Origin: Brachybacterium equifaecis
Lineage (GTDB): Bacteria > Actinomycetota > Actinomycetes > Actinomycetales > Dermabacteraceae
Direction: 5' to 3'
Assembly (NCBI RefSeq): GCF_023509525.1
Contig: NZ_JAKNCJ010000009.1
Span: 1-64,000, forward strand
DNA length: 64,000 nt
Positions 41,914-49,984 of the stretch are shown piece by piece (positions within the stretch are counted from its first letter, which is position 1; each line of letters begins with the position of its first letter). Below the pieces are notes generated by a model, which was given only the letters and a program-made list of their open reading frames with translations, was not told the DNA's origin and did not search any database. Both the position numbers and the translations under genes were made by a program.

Positions 41914-43911
41914 ATGAAGTTCTTCCAACGACTCGGCAGGTCCCTGATGCTGCCGGTCGCCGTGCTGCCGGTCGCGGCGATCCTCAGCGGCATCGGCTAC
42001 TGGATCATCAGCGCGACCGACAACCCCAGCAACGTGGCCGGGGTATTCTTCACGCTCGCCGGAGGCGCCCTGCTGGACAACCTCGCGCTGCTGTTCGCGA
42101 TCGGCGTCTCCATCGGCATGGCCACGAAGCCCGACGGCACGTCGGCCCTCGCCGGCCTCGTCTCCTGGCTGACGGTCACGACGATCCTGAAGCCCGAGAG
42201 CGTCGCGAAGTTCCGCGGCATCGACGTCGAGGCCGTGAACCCCGCGTTCGGCAGCCTGCAGAACGTGTTCATCGGCATCCTGTGCGGGCTCATCGGCGCC
42301 TGGGCGTACGACCGCTTCAAGGACGTCCAGCTGCCCGATGCGCTGGCCTTCTTCTCGGGCCGACGCTCCGTCGCGATCGTCAGCGCAGGCATCTCGATCT
42401 TCGCGGCGCTCGCCCTGTTCGTGCTGTGGCCGCTGCTGTACACGGGCCTGGTGACCTTCGGCGAGTTCATCGTGACGCTCGGCCCCATCGGCGCGGGCAT
42501 CTACGGCTTCCTGAACCGCCTGCTGATCCCGCTGGGCCTGCACCACGCCCTGAACTCGGTGTTCTGGTTCGACGTCGCGGGCATCAACGACCTCGGCAAC
42601 TTCCTCAACAGCACCGGCACCCGCGGCGTCACCGGCCAGTACATGACCGGCTTCTTCCCGATCATGATGTTCGGCCTGCCGGGCGCCGCGCTTGCGATGT
42701 ACACGACCGCGAAGAGCTCGCGCCGCAAGCTCGCCGCCGGCGTGCTGCTCTCCAGCGCCGTGGCCTCGTTCTTCGTGGGCGTCACCGAGCCCCTCGAGTT
42801 CTCCTTCATGTTCCTCGCGCCGGTGCTGTACGTCATCCACGCCCTGTTCACGGGCATCTCGCTGGCGATCAGCGCGATGCTGCCGGTGCGCATGGGCTTC
42901 GGCTTCTCGGGCGGCTTCATCGACCTGGTGCTGGGCTGGATGAACCCGATGGCCGTGAACCCGTGGGCGATCCCCGTGATGGGCGTCTTCTGGTTCGTCG
43001 TCTACTTCCTCGTGTTCCGCTTCATGATCCTGCGTTTCGATCTGAAGACCCCCGGGCGCACCGAGGAGGATCCGGGGGCCGACGAGGGCTCCGAGACTGC
43101 GGGCACCTCGGGCACCGCGGGTGCTGCGGCTGACGGCGCTGCCGACGGGGTCCCGGCGGACCGCTATGCGGCGACCGCCACCGCGTTCCTCGCAGCGCTC
43201 GGCGGCAAGGACAACGTCCTCGAGCTCGAGAACTGCGCGACGCGGCTGCGCATGCAGGTCGCCGATCCCTCGATCGTCGACGACGCGGCGCTCAAGCGCG
43301 CGGGAGCGGCGGGCACCATGAAGCCCGGCCGCGGGTCCGTGCAGGTCATCTACGGCCTGAACGTGCAGTTCGTGAAGGATGCGATGGAGCGGATCATCGA
43401 CGGGGAGCTCGCTCCCGTCACGTCGGCCGCGCCGGCTGATCCGGAGCGCGCGCGCCATCGTGCGGCGCTCCCGGCCGACGGGGAGGCCCCCGCCTCCGCG
43501 GGCGGGCGCCACGTGCGCCTGCGCCAGCCGCTCGCCGGTGCCGTCGTGCCGCTGTCGGCCGTCCCCGATCCCACGTTCTCCGAGCAGCTCATGGGCCCGG
43601 GCGCGGCGATCGAGCCGACCGACGGCGAGGTCGTGGCGCCCGCCGCGGGCACCGTCCAGCACATCTTCCCCACGGGCCACGCGATCGCGCTCGTGCTGGA
43701 GGACGGCACCGAGCTGCTGATCCACGTCGGCCTGGACACCGTGGAGATGAAGGGGAAGGGGTTCACCGCGCTCGTCGAGAACGGTCAGCGCGTGCGCGCC
43801 GGAGAGCCGCTCATGCAGGTCGATCTGGACGCGATCCGCGCCGCCGGGCACGCGACGATCACCCCGATCATCGTGCTCAACGATGCCGACGCGGTGATCG
43901 AGCTGCTCTGA
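41914..43911 (+). CDS. nagE: PTS N-acetylglucosamine-type EIICBA protein
   Basis: 665 residues with all three PTS domains fused. EIIC (about 1-370) is membrane-embedded: FFQRLGRSLMLPVAVLPVAAIL, GLHHALNSVFWFDVAGINDLGNFL, FFVGVTEPLEFSFMFLAP. EIIB (about 415-490) has phospho-Cys in LELENCATRLRM (near 440). EIIA (about 520-660) has phospho-His in LLIHVGLDTVEMKGKGF. The GINDLGNFLN signature favours N-acetylglucosamine over glucose. It imports and phosphorylates the sugar with phosphate from HPr. Start ATG 41914; the Shine-Dalgarno GAGAGGA is rather distant. A strong terminator hairpin follows 30 bp after the stop. Confidence 0.87.
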   Translation: MKFFQRLGRSLMLPVAVLPVAAILSGIGYWIISATDNPSNVAGVFFTLAGGALLDNLALLFAIGVSIGMATKPDGTSALAGLVSWLTVTTILKPESVAKFRGIDVEAVNPAFGSLQNVFIGILCGLIGAWAYDRFKDVQLPDALAFFSGRRSVAIVSAGISIFAALALFVLWPLLYTGLVTFGEFIVTLGPIGAGIYGFLNRLLIPLGLHHALNSVFWFDVAGINDLGNFLNSTGTRGVTGQYMTGFFPIMMFGLPGAALAMYTTAKSSRRKLAAGVLLSSAVASFFVGVTEPLEFSFMFLAPVLYVIHALFTGISLAISAMLPVRMGFGFSGGFIDLVLGWMNPMAVNPWAIPVMGVFWFVVYFLVFRFMILRFDLKTPGRTEEDPGADEGSETAGTSGTAGAAADGAADGVPADRYAATATAFLAALGGKDNVLELENCATRLRMQVADPSIVDDAALKRAGAAGTMKPGRGSVQVIYGLNVQFVKDAMERIIDGELAPVTSAAPADPERARHRAALPADGEAPASAGGRHVRLRQPLAGAVVPLSAVPDPTFSEQLMGPGAAIEPTDGEVVAPAAGTVQHIFPTGHAIALVLEDGTELLIHVGLDTVEMKGKGFTALVENGQRVRAGEPLMQVDLDAIRAAGHATITPIIVLNDADAVIELL

Positions 43912-43941
43912 CCCCAGGGCTGGACGCCGCACGTGCGGGCG

Positions 43942-43982
43942 GCAGCGGGCCGCACCTCCTGACCGGGGGTGCGGCCCGCTGC
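43942..43982 (+). terminator. Strong terminator-like hairpin after nagE
   Basis: Perfect 15-base arms GCAGCGGGCCGCACC / GGTGCGGCCCGCTGC with an 11-base loop, 30 bp past the nagE stop. No T-run follows. Confidence 0.7.
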
Positions 43983-44112
43983 GCGTCGGGGGCGCGCGCA
44001 TCGAACCCGAACGGGCGCTGGTGCGCGTCGGGGGCGGGGGCGGCGGGACTACGCTGAGCCCACCGTCGGCCCGCCCGGGTCCCTCGCACGCTCCGAGAAG
44101 GCCAGGTCGCGC

Positions 44113-44925
44113 ATGCTCACCGAACTGCTGGACCGCCTGCCCGCGCTCGGCGGCACGGGCTGGGCGCTCGTGGTCGTCGCTGCGCTGATCGTCGGCTTCT
44201 CGAAGTCGGCGCTGCCGGGAGCGGGCACGATCGCCGCTGCGCTGTTCGCCCTCGTGCTGCCGGCGAAGGAGTCGACCGCCGCGCTGCTGCTCCTGCTGAT
44301 CCTCGGAGACATGCTCGCGCTGCTGATGTATCGCCGCGAGGTCGACGTCAAGGCGCTCGTGCGGCTGATCCCGACGGTCCTGCTGGGCGTGGTGGCGGGA
44401 GCGGTGTTTCTGCGCTTCGCCGGCGGCGCTCTCGTGCAGGGCGCGATCGGCGTGATCCTGCTGGTGCTGCTCGGCTTCACCCTCGCGGGGCGCCGACGGA
44501 AGCGCAAGGAGGCGGAGGCTGGGGGCTCGGCGGGGCCGGAAGCCGCGGCGGGGCCGGGCCCGGGAATCGGATCGCGCCTCGCCTACGGCACCCTCGGCGG
44601 CTTCACCACGATGGTGGCGAACGCGGGCGGGCCCGTGATGTCGATGTACTTCTTCGCGATGGGCATGCCCGCGAAGACCTTCCTCGGCACTGCCGCCTGG
44701 TTCTTCGCGACGGTCAACATCCTGAAGATCCCCTTCTCGGCGAGCCTCGGCCTCTTCCAGCCGGCCTATCTGCTGATGGACCTCGTGCTCGCCCCGCTCG
44801 TCATCCTCGCGGCACTCATCGGCAGGCGGATCGTGGGCCGAGTGCCCCAGCGCGCCTTCGAGATCGCGGTGCTGACGCTGACGGTCGTCTCCGCGCTCGG
44901 GCTGATCGCGGGGGCGGTGGGGTAG
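44113..44925 (+). CDS. TSUP family permease (sulfite exporter TauE/SafE-like)
   Basis: 270 residues, eight or so hydrophobic helices. Family blocks: VVVAALIVGFSKSALPGAGTIAAALFALVLPAKESTAALLLLLILGDMLA and, in the second half, LGGFTTMVANAGGPVMSMYFFAMGMPAKTFLGTAAWFFATVNILKIPF, the duplicated TauE motif. Substrates in the family include sulfite, sulfoacetate and other organosulfur anions; none can be chosen here. The start ATG 44113 lies between the nagE terminator and the first helix. It is convergent with the PadR gene, sharing a hairpin. Confidence 0.85.
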   Translation: MLTELLDRLPALGGTGWALVVVAALIVGFSKSALPGAGTIAAALFALVLPAKESTAALLLLLILGDMLALLMYRREVDVKALVRLIPTVLLGVVAGAVFLRFAGGALVQGAIGVILLVLLGFTLAGRRRKRKEAEAGGSAGPEAAAGPGPGIGSRLAYGTLGGFTTMVANAGGPVMSMYFFAMGMPAKTFLGTAAWFFATVNILKIPFSASLGLFQPAYLLMDLVLAPLVILAALIGRRIVGRVPQRAFEIAVLTLTVVSALGLIAGAVG

Positions 44926-45003
44926 GGCGGTCGCTCAGCGGCCGACCCTCTGAGATCGCCGCACGGAGGCCGACGCGCAGCCGCCGATGCTCAGAGGCAG
45001 GCG

Positions 45004-45032
45004 CGGCAGGGAAGCGGAAAGCTCCCCTGCCG
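45004..45032. terminator. Hairpin between convergent TSUP and PadR genes
   Basis: CGGCAGGG and CCCTGCCG arms around an A/G-rich loop, ending eight bases before the PadR stop at 45040. Position between convergent genes suggests a bidirectional terminator. Confidence 0.5.
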
Positions 45033-45039
45033 GCAGTGC

Positions 45040-45900
45040 TCACGCATCCGAGTCGGATGCGGGGCCGTCTGGGGACTGCGGGGCCTCCGCTGCCGGCGCG
45101 GCCGAACCCTGCGCAGCATCCCCCGCGAGCACGCGGTAGATGCCGCGCTTCGCCTCGGCGAGGACCTCTGCGGCCTGGGCGAGCTGTGCGGGGGAGGCCG
45201 AACGGCCTGCCTCGCGCACCGCACCGGCGAGCTCGTGGAGAGCCTGGCGGATGTCGGGAGTGGCGGCGGCGTCGTCGGCCGAGGGGAACGGATCGGACCA
45301 CGAGTCCTTGTTCCCCTCGACGTGGGCGCGGCCGGTCTCGGTGAGGGTGGCGAGCTTGCGGCCGCCGTCCTTCGTGACGTCCACGAGACCCTCGTCCTCG
45401 AGCTGCGAGAGCGTCGGGTAGATCGCGCCAGGGCTGGGAGCCCAGCGGCCGGAGGTGCGATCGGTGATGGTCTGCATGAGCTGGTAGCCGTGCATCGGCT
45501 CCTCGGCCAGCAGGATCAGGACCGCGGTGCGGACGTCCCCGCGGGTGCGTCGTCCCCGGCCGCGCCCGCGACCGCGGGGGCCGCCGAAACCGGGGCCGTC
45601 GAAGCCGCGGTCCTCGGGGCCATGGCCCTCGAATCCGCCTCGGTCGAAGCCCGGCTCGCCGAAGCCGCGGGCCTCAGGGCCGCCGTCGCCGTGGCGGGGG
45701 TCGAAGCCGTCCGGCCGACCTCCACGGGGGCCGCGGAAGGGGCCGCGTCCCTCGAAACCGCTGCCGGGGCCGCCGTCGGAACCCGGGAAGCCGCCGCGGT
45801 GGTCCTCGGAGCGGCCCCGGAACCCGCCGTGTCGGCCCCGGCGCTGTGCGCGGGGGTCGGGGGAGACGGTCTGATCAGGGATGTGGTGATGGTGTCGCAT
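45040..45900 (-). CDS. PadR-family transcriptional regulator with long Gly/Arg-rich N-terminus
   Basis: 286 residues. The N-terminal ~117 residues are a low-complexity Gly/Arg/Asp/Phe/Pro-rich tract (GGFRGRSEDHRGG, GFDRGGFEGHGPE and many similar). The PadR winged helix follows: RTAVLILLAEEPMHGYQLMQTITDRTSGRWAPSPGAIYPTLSQLEDEGLVDV and LTETGRAHVE, then a helical dimerisation part. ATG 45900 has AAGGAGCGCATCC; an in-frame ATG at 45933 is less well supported. The palindrome CGATATATCG lies 39 bp upstream. Such regulators usually repress themselves and a transporter; no target is adjacent, so at least autoregulation is likely. Confidence 0.85.
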   Translation of the reverse strand: MRHHHHIPDQTVSPDPRAQRRGRHGGFRGRSEDHRGGFPGSDGGPGSGFEGRGPFRGPRGGRPDGFDPRHGDGGPEARGFGEPGFDRGGFEGHGPEDRGFDGPGFGGPRGRGRGRGRRTRGDVRTAVLILLAEEPMHGYQLMQTITDRTSGRWAPSPGAIYPTLSQLEDEGLVDVTKDGGRKLATLTETGRAHVEGNKDSWSDPFPSADDAAATPDIRQALHELAGAVREAGRSASPAQLAQAAEVLAEAKRGIYRVLAGDAAQGSAAPAAEAPQSPDGPASDSDA

Positions 45901-45938
45901 GGATGCGCTCCTTCGTCGTTCATTACGTGACATGATGA

Positions 45939-45948
45939 CGATATATCG
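45939..45948. promoter_or_regulatory. Candidate PadR operator
   Basis: CGATATATCG, a perfect 10-bp AT-rich palindrome in GC-rich surroundings, 39 bp upstream of the PadR gene start. AT-rich palindromes centred on ATAT are typical of PadR sites. Confidence 0.5.
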
Positions 45949-46090
45949 CGAGTGTGGATCGCGCAAGCCCTGCCCGATCGTCCTTGAACTCCCGAACCTG
46001 TGCCCGGGCCCAGGGGGCGGCGGGGCCAATAGGTCCCCTCGCCCCTCGTTCAGTCCTCTCATGAGGTTCGGCAAGCGCCGGTAGAGCAGC

Positions 46091-47002
46091 TCAGGATCGC
46101 TCGCGCCCGCCCCATCCCATCGCGTCCCAAGGTGTAGGTGCGAGACCGTGGACGGTGGTGAGCGCTCCTGGGTGGAGCCTCACCGGCCGTTCCCACAGGT
46201 AGAGCTGTCGATGGAGCGAGCGTGTGGTGGGGCTGAACGGAAAGAGGGGGACCAGGGCCCAGTCGGGGATGCGTCTGACGCGAGGCGACTCGCTCTCGTC
46301 GACGAACTGGGCGAGTGCTCGCAGGGAGATGGCGGGCGGCGTCGGAGCCAGGAGCACTGCATCCCCTGACGTGGTCAGCTGCTCGGCCCGCGCGGCGGAC
46401 TCGGCCATGGCATGAGCGAGGTCGGGGATCCAGGTCATGGCGTGGGGGGTGTCGGGGTCTCCCAGCACCCACGCTGAGCGCCCGCTCGAGACGGGGTCGA
46501 CTACGGTCGCGCGGGGGATCGAGCCCTTGGCCGTCGCGGTCGGCCCGAGGAGGTCGGAGGCGACGATCGACAGTGTCCTGGCTCCGTGCGCACGGCGTGC
46601 GTCGAGGAGTTCGGCTCGCACCTCCCCGAGGGGGGAGCAGGGTTGGACCGGATCTCCTTCATGGAGGTTCTCGGCGCCGCGTCCGAACGCGTAGACGGAT
46701 TCGGGGAACACGACGGGGATCCCCGCCTCTGCGGCGGCGTCCATGACGGCGCGCTCTCGGTGAGGGAGCTCGCGACGCCATGAGCGGGGATCGTAGGCCG
46801 CATGGGCCGTATGGAAGATCGCGCTGGCGCCGCGTGCGAGCTCCGTCAGGAGCTGCCGATCGGCCGCGTCCCCTGCCACTGTGGACGTTCCCAGGACCGG
46901 ATCGGCGGAGCGACGGAGGACGACGGTCTCGTGGCCACGTGAATGGAGCTCTGCGACGAGGCTCTGACCGATCTGACCGGCGCCGATGATGAGAGAACGC
47001 AT
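46091..47002 (-). CDS. NAD-dependent epimerase/dehydratase (atypical SDR)
   Basis: 303 residues. Rossmann start LIIGAGQIGQSLVAELHSRGHETVVLRRS with GxGxxG; FHTAHAAYDP, VVFPESVYAFGRG (the usual YxxxK is not obvious: SVYAFG lacks the Lys four residues on), PHAMTWIPDLAHAM. This fits atypical SDRs of the NAD-epimerase group that bind NAD(P) but may have lost classic catalysis. ATG 47002 has AAGGGG upstream. It is divergent from a TetR gene and two operator-like repeats lie between them, so it is the probable target of that regulator. Confidence 0.82.
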   Translation of the reverse strand: MRSLIIGAGQIGQSLVAELHSRGHETVVLRRSADPVLGTSTVAGDAADRQLLTELARGASAIFHTAHAAYDPRSWRRELPHRERAVMDAAAEAGIPVVFPESVYAFGRGAENLHEGDPVQPCSPLGEVRAELLDARRAHGARTLSIVASDLLGPTATAKGSIPRATVVDPVSSGRSAWVLGDPDTPHAMTWIPDLAHAMAESAARAEQLTTSGDAVLLAPTPPAISLRALAQFVDESESPRVRRIPDWALVPLFPFSPTTRSLHRQLYLWERPVRLHPGALTTVHGLAPTPWDAMGWGGRERS

Positions 47003-47018
47003 GAAGACCCCTTTATGT

Positions 47019-47029
47019 GAGCACTGCTC
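47019..47029. promoter_or_regulatory. TetR-type operator candidate 1
   Basis: GAGCACTGCTC, a perfect 11-bp palindrome followed by TCGAA, 17 bp upstream of the epimerase start. Confidence 0.55.
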
Positions 47030-47072
47030 TCGAAACTTGGGGCAACGGTAGCGAGGCGGCGACCGCAAAGCA

Positions 47073-47085
47073 AGAGCACCGCTCT
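47073..47085. promoter_or_regulatory. TetR-type operator candidate 2
   Basis: AGAGCACCGCTCT, arms AGAGC/GCTCT, also followed by CGAA. It repeats site 1 (54 bp away) in the same orientation, in the gap shared by the epimerase and TetR genes. Confidence 0.55.
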
Positions 47086-47129
47086 CGAAGTGGCTGCCGG
47101 GGTCGGCGGGACCGCGCTCGGCGTGTGGG

Positions 47130-47840
47130 ATGATCGCCCCTATGCCGTACGAGGAGCGCGAGAGCCAGGGGATCAGGGCTCGCCGACGGGCGGAGATGGA
47201 AGCAGGGATCCTGCGCCTCGGTCGCGAGCAGCTGGCCGATCGCGGGCCAGCCGCCCTCTCCCTGCGGCAGATCGCGCGCGACCTCGGCGTGGCCTCTTCG
47301 GCCGTCTACAGGTACGTGGCCGACCGCGACGCCCTCTTGACTCGACTGGTGGTCGACGCCTATTCGGAGCTCGCCGACCACGTCGAGTCCGCGCTCGCCG
47401 CGGACGGTACTGCTCCGGCGCGCAGGAGCCTCCTGGTCTTCGCCCATGCGATGAGGGAGTGGGGTCTTCGCGATCCGGCACGGTGGGCGCTGATCTACGG
47501 GACCCCGGTGCCTGGATATGCGGCTCCCGAAGATCAGACTCTGCGCCCGGGCACCCGGTTGATGGCTGTTCTCCTGCGCATCGTGGCCGATTCGGGATCC
47601 GCGCCGGCGGTGCCGGTGCCTACGGGTGCCTATGCAGATTTCCTCGACCTCGGCGCCCGGGACCTCGGAGTGGATGCCACCGCCTCCCAGGGGGCCTTCG
47701 TGGTGACCGCCTGGTCGATGCTCATCGGGACCATCAGCTCAGAGGTGTTCGGCCAGCTCGGCCCTGTGACCCGCGATGTGGGAGCCCAGGTCTTGGACCA
47801 TGCCCTCGCGCTGCTGGAGCAGGGGCTCGAGGGGAGCTGA
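47130..47840 (+). CDS. TetR/AcrR-family transcriptional regulator
   Basis: 236 residues. N-terminal TetR HTH: ILRLGREQLADRGPAALSLRQIARDLGVASSAVYRYVADRDALLTRLVVDAY; the ligand domain has MREWGLRDPARWALIYGTPVPGY, the WHG-type C-terminal pattern seen with repressors of small oxidoreductases. Two in-frame starts, 47130 and 47142, are possible; neither has a strong ribosome-binding site. Divergent to the NAD-epimerase gene over a region with two matching palindromes, so it likely represses that gene and itself, responding to an unknown small molecule. Confidence 0.87.
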   Translation: MIAPMPYEERESQGIRARRRAEMEAGILRLGREQLADRGPAALSLRQIARDLGVASSAVYRYVADRDALLTRLVVDAYSELADHVESALAADGTAPARRSLLVFAHAMREWGLRDPARWALIYGTPVPGYAAPEDQTLRPGTRLMAVLLRIVADSGSAPAVPVPTGAYADFLDLGARDLGVDATASQGAFVVTAWSMLIGTISSEVFGQLGPVTRDVGAQVLDHALALLEQGLEGS

Positions 47841-47915
47841 GAAGAGCTCTCTCCCCCTGTCGTTCGTCGGCCGCCCGTCGTAGTGTCGTGGCACACACCG
47901 TCGAAGGAGCCGCGC

Positions 47916-48917
47916 ATGCGCCGTCAGATCGTCAACGACCCCGATCAGATCGTCCCCGAGGCGCTCGAGGGCCTCGTGCTGTCCCATCCCCAGCTGCTCG
48001 AGCTGAACGTCGAGCACCGCTACGTCACCCGCAAGAGCCGGGCGAGCGGGAAGGTCGGCCTGGTCTCGGGCGGCGGCTCCGGCCACGAGCCCCTGCATGC
48101 CGGATTCGTCGGCACCGGGATGCTGGATGTCGCCGTGGCCGGCGCGATCTTCGCGAGCCCCACCGCACTGCAGGTGCTCGAGGCGACCCAGGCCGCCGAT
48201 TCCGGCCGCGGCGTCGTGCAGATCGTCAAGAACTACACCGGCGACGTCCTGAACTTCCGGATCGCCGGCGAGATCAGCGAGGACTCCTCCGTGCAGACCG
48301 AGATGGTGCTCGTGGACGACGATCTCGCCACCGACCTCGGCGAGGAATCCGCGGGCCCGGGCCGCCGCGGCACCGCCGCCACGGTGATCGTGGAGAAGAT
48401 CTGCGGGGCCGCCGCCGAAGAGGGCGCTGACCTGCAGGAGGTCGCGGAGCTCGGCCGACGCGTCGCCTCCCGCGCCCGCACCATGAGCCTCGCCCTCCAG
48501 GCCGGCACGCACCCCGGGGACGACGAGCCCCAGTTCGAGCTGCCGGCCGACGAGGTCGAGTTCGGGGTCGGCATCCACGGGGAGCGCGGCCGCAGCCGCG
48601 AGAGCTTCCGCGACGCCGACGGCCTCACCGCCCTGCTGACCGACCCTCTCCTCGACGCGCTCGAGATGCCCCGCGGCACGGAGGTGCTCGCCATCGTCAA
48701 CGGGCTCGGCAGCACCTATCCGATCGAGCTGCAGCTCGCCGCCCGGGCGCTGCACCACCGCCTCGCGGACCGCGGGCTCAGCCCGGCCCGCTGGCTCGTC
48801 GGCCCGTACGTGACGAGCCTGGACATGCACGGCTTCTCCATCACGCTGATGCCGCTGGACGACGAACTGACCCGCCTGTGGGATGCGCCCGTGCGCACCC
48901 CCGGACTGACCTGGTGA
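47916..48917 (+). CDS. dhaK: Dihydroxyacetone kinase subunit DhaK
   Basis: 333 residues. DhaK fold with GGGSGHEPLHAGFVG near residue 50, IVKNYTGDVLNF, and GIHGERGRSRESF near residue 220, containing the His that binds dihydroxyacetone covalently as a hemiaminal. It binds and presents Dha to DhaL, which phosphorylates it. ATG 47916 has AAGGAGCCGCGC. dhaL follows 14 bp downstream, forming a two-gene operon. Located after the TetR gene, but no link to it is apparent. Confidence 0.93.
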   Translation: MRRQIVNDPDQIVPEALEGLVLSHPQLLELNVEHRYVTRKSRASGKVGLVSGGGSGHEPLHAGFVGTGMLDVAVAGAIFASPTALQVLEATQAADSGRGVVQIVKNYTGDVLNFRIAGEISEDSSVQTEMVLVDDDLATDLGEESAGPGRRGTAATVIVEKICGAAAEEGADLQEVAELGRRVASRARTMSLALQAGTHPGDDEPQFELPADEVEFGVGIHGERGRSRESFRDADGLTALLTDPLLDALEMPRGTEVLAIVNGLGSTYPIELQLAARALHHRLADRGLSPARWLVGPYVTSLDMHGFSITLMPLDDELTRLWDAPVRTPGLTW

Positions 48918-48931
48918 AAGGAAGAGCCCCC

Positions 48932-49615
48932 ATGACCAGCACCGATACCTCCTCCAGCGCACTTCCCGCCGATTTCGGCGAGGCCTGGGTCGCGCAGATG
49001 CGCACCGCCCTCACCGCGGGCGCGGCGGCCCTCGGCGATCTCGACCGACGCGCCGGAGACGGCGACTTCGGCACCAACATCCGCACTGCCATGAAGCTGG
49101 TCGAGAAGAACCTCGACGAGGACTCGCCGTCCGGGTACTCCGCCACCCTGACCAGCTTCTACCGCGCCTGGCTCGGAGTCGGCGGTACGAGCGGCCCGCT
49201 GTTCGGCATGCTCTTCCGCGACCTCTCGAAGGCCGGGGAGGGGAGCGGGGCGCCGACGATCACCGAGTTCGCCGAGGCCCTCGCGAACGGGCTCGCCACC
49301 GTGCAGCGCTACGGAGAGGCCGAGGTGGGGGACAAGACCATGGTCGACGCCCTCGCTCCCGCAGCCGAGGCGCTGACCTCGGCCGCGCAGTCGGGGGATG
49401 ACCCGGTGGCCGCGCTCGGCGCCGCGGTCGATGCGGCCCGGGGCGGTGCGGATGCCACGGCGGAGACGATCGCGCGCCGCGGTCGCGCGAGCTACGTGGG
49501 CGACGCTGCGAAGGGCGTGATGGACCCGGGGGCCGCGGCCGTGGTGCTGATCCTCGCCGCCGCGCGCTCCGCCGCCGGGGGCGAGGAGAGCGTGGAGACG
49601 GACTGGATCGGCTGA
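48932..49615 (+). CDS. dhaL: Dihydroxyacetone kinase subunit DhaL
   Basis: 227 residues. All-helical DhaL with the nucleotide/Mg site LDRRAGDGDFGTNI, LGVGGTSGPLFGMLF, YGEAEVGDKTMVDALAPA and GRASYVGDAAKGVMDPGAAA. In PTS-type systems DhaL carries ADP that is rephosphorylated by DhaM; some KL systems use ATP directly. No dhaM follows; the next gene encodes an unrelated DUF1905 protein on the opposite strand. DhaM may be encoded elsewhere. ATG 48932 has AAAGGAAGAG upstream. Confidence 0.92.
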   Translation: MTSTDTSSSALPADFGEAWVAQMRTALTAGAAALGDLDRRAGDGDFGTNIRTAMKLVEKNLDEDSPSGYSATLTSFYRAWLGVGGTSGPLFGMLFRDLSKAGEGSGAPTITEFAEALANGLATVQRYGEAEVGDKTMVDALAPAAEALTSAAQSGDDPVAALGAAVDAARGGADATAETIARRGRASYVGDAAKGVMDPGAAAVVLILAAARSAAGGEESVETDWIG

Positions 49616-49639
49616 GCCTGGCGCCGATCTGAGGGCGGC

Positions 49640-49930
49640 TCAGCCGAGGTCGAGGTGCACCCGCACCTCGACCTCGTCTCCGATCTCCACGCCCTCGGCC
49701 CGCTGCACGGCGACCTTCACCGGCAGGAAGTACGTGCCCTCGCGCGGGAACAGCGAAGTGGTGAAGGCGGTCTCGCCGATCTGCGCCTGGACGGGGATGA
49801 CGCCCCAGCCGTAGGTGAGGCGCGCCTTCACCTGGTCGATCGCGTCGGCCTCCTCGGGCGGGAGGGGAGCGAAGACGTACGGCGCGGGGCCGCGCCATTC
49901 GACGGCGGTCGCGCTGAAGATGAGGTCCAT
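49640..49930 (-). CDS. DUF1905 domain-containing protein
   Basis: 96 residues, a stand-alone DUF1905 beta-barrel: FSATAVEWRGPAPYVFAPLPPEEADAIDQV, YGWGVIPVQAQIGETAFTTSLFPREGTYFLPVKVAVQRAEGVEIGD EVEVRVHL pattern. The family often accompanies YdeI/OmpD-associated domains; none is fused here. Function is unknown. The 3' end is 24 bp from the convergent dhaL. No clear ribosome-binding site; ATG 49930 is the only sensible start. Confidence 0.8.
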   Translation of the reverse strand: MDLIFSATAVEWRGPAPYVFAPLPPEEADAIDQVKARLTYGWGVIPVQAQIGETAFTTSLFPREGTYFLPVKVAVQRAEGVEIGDEVEVRVHLDLG

Positions 49931-49984
49931 GCCGGGAGCGTAGCGAGCGCCGAGTCGGAGCGCCCGGGTCTCAATGCCCAGGTC

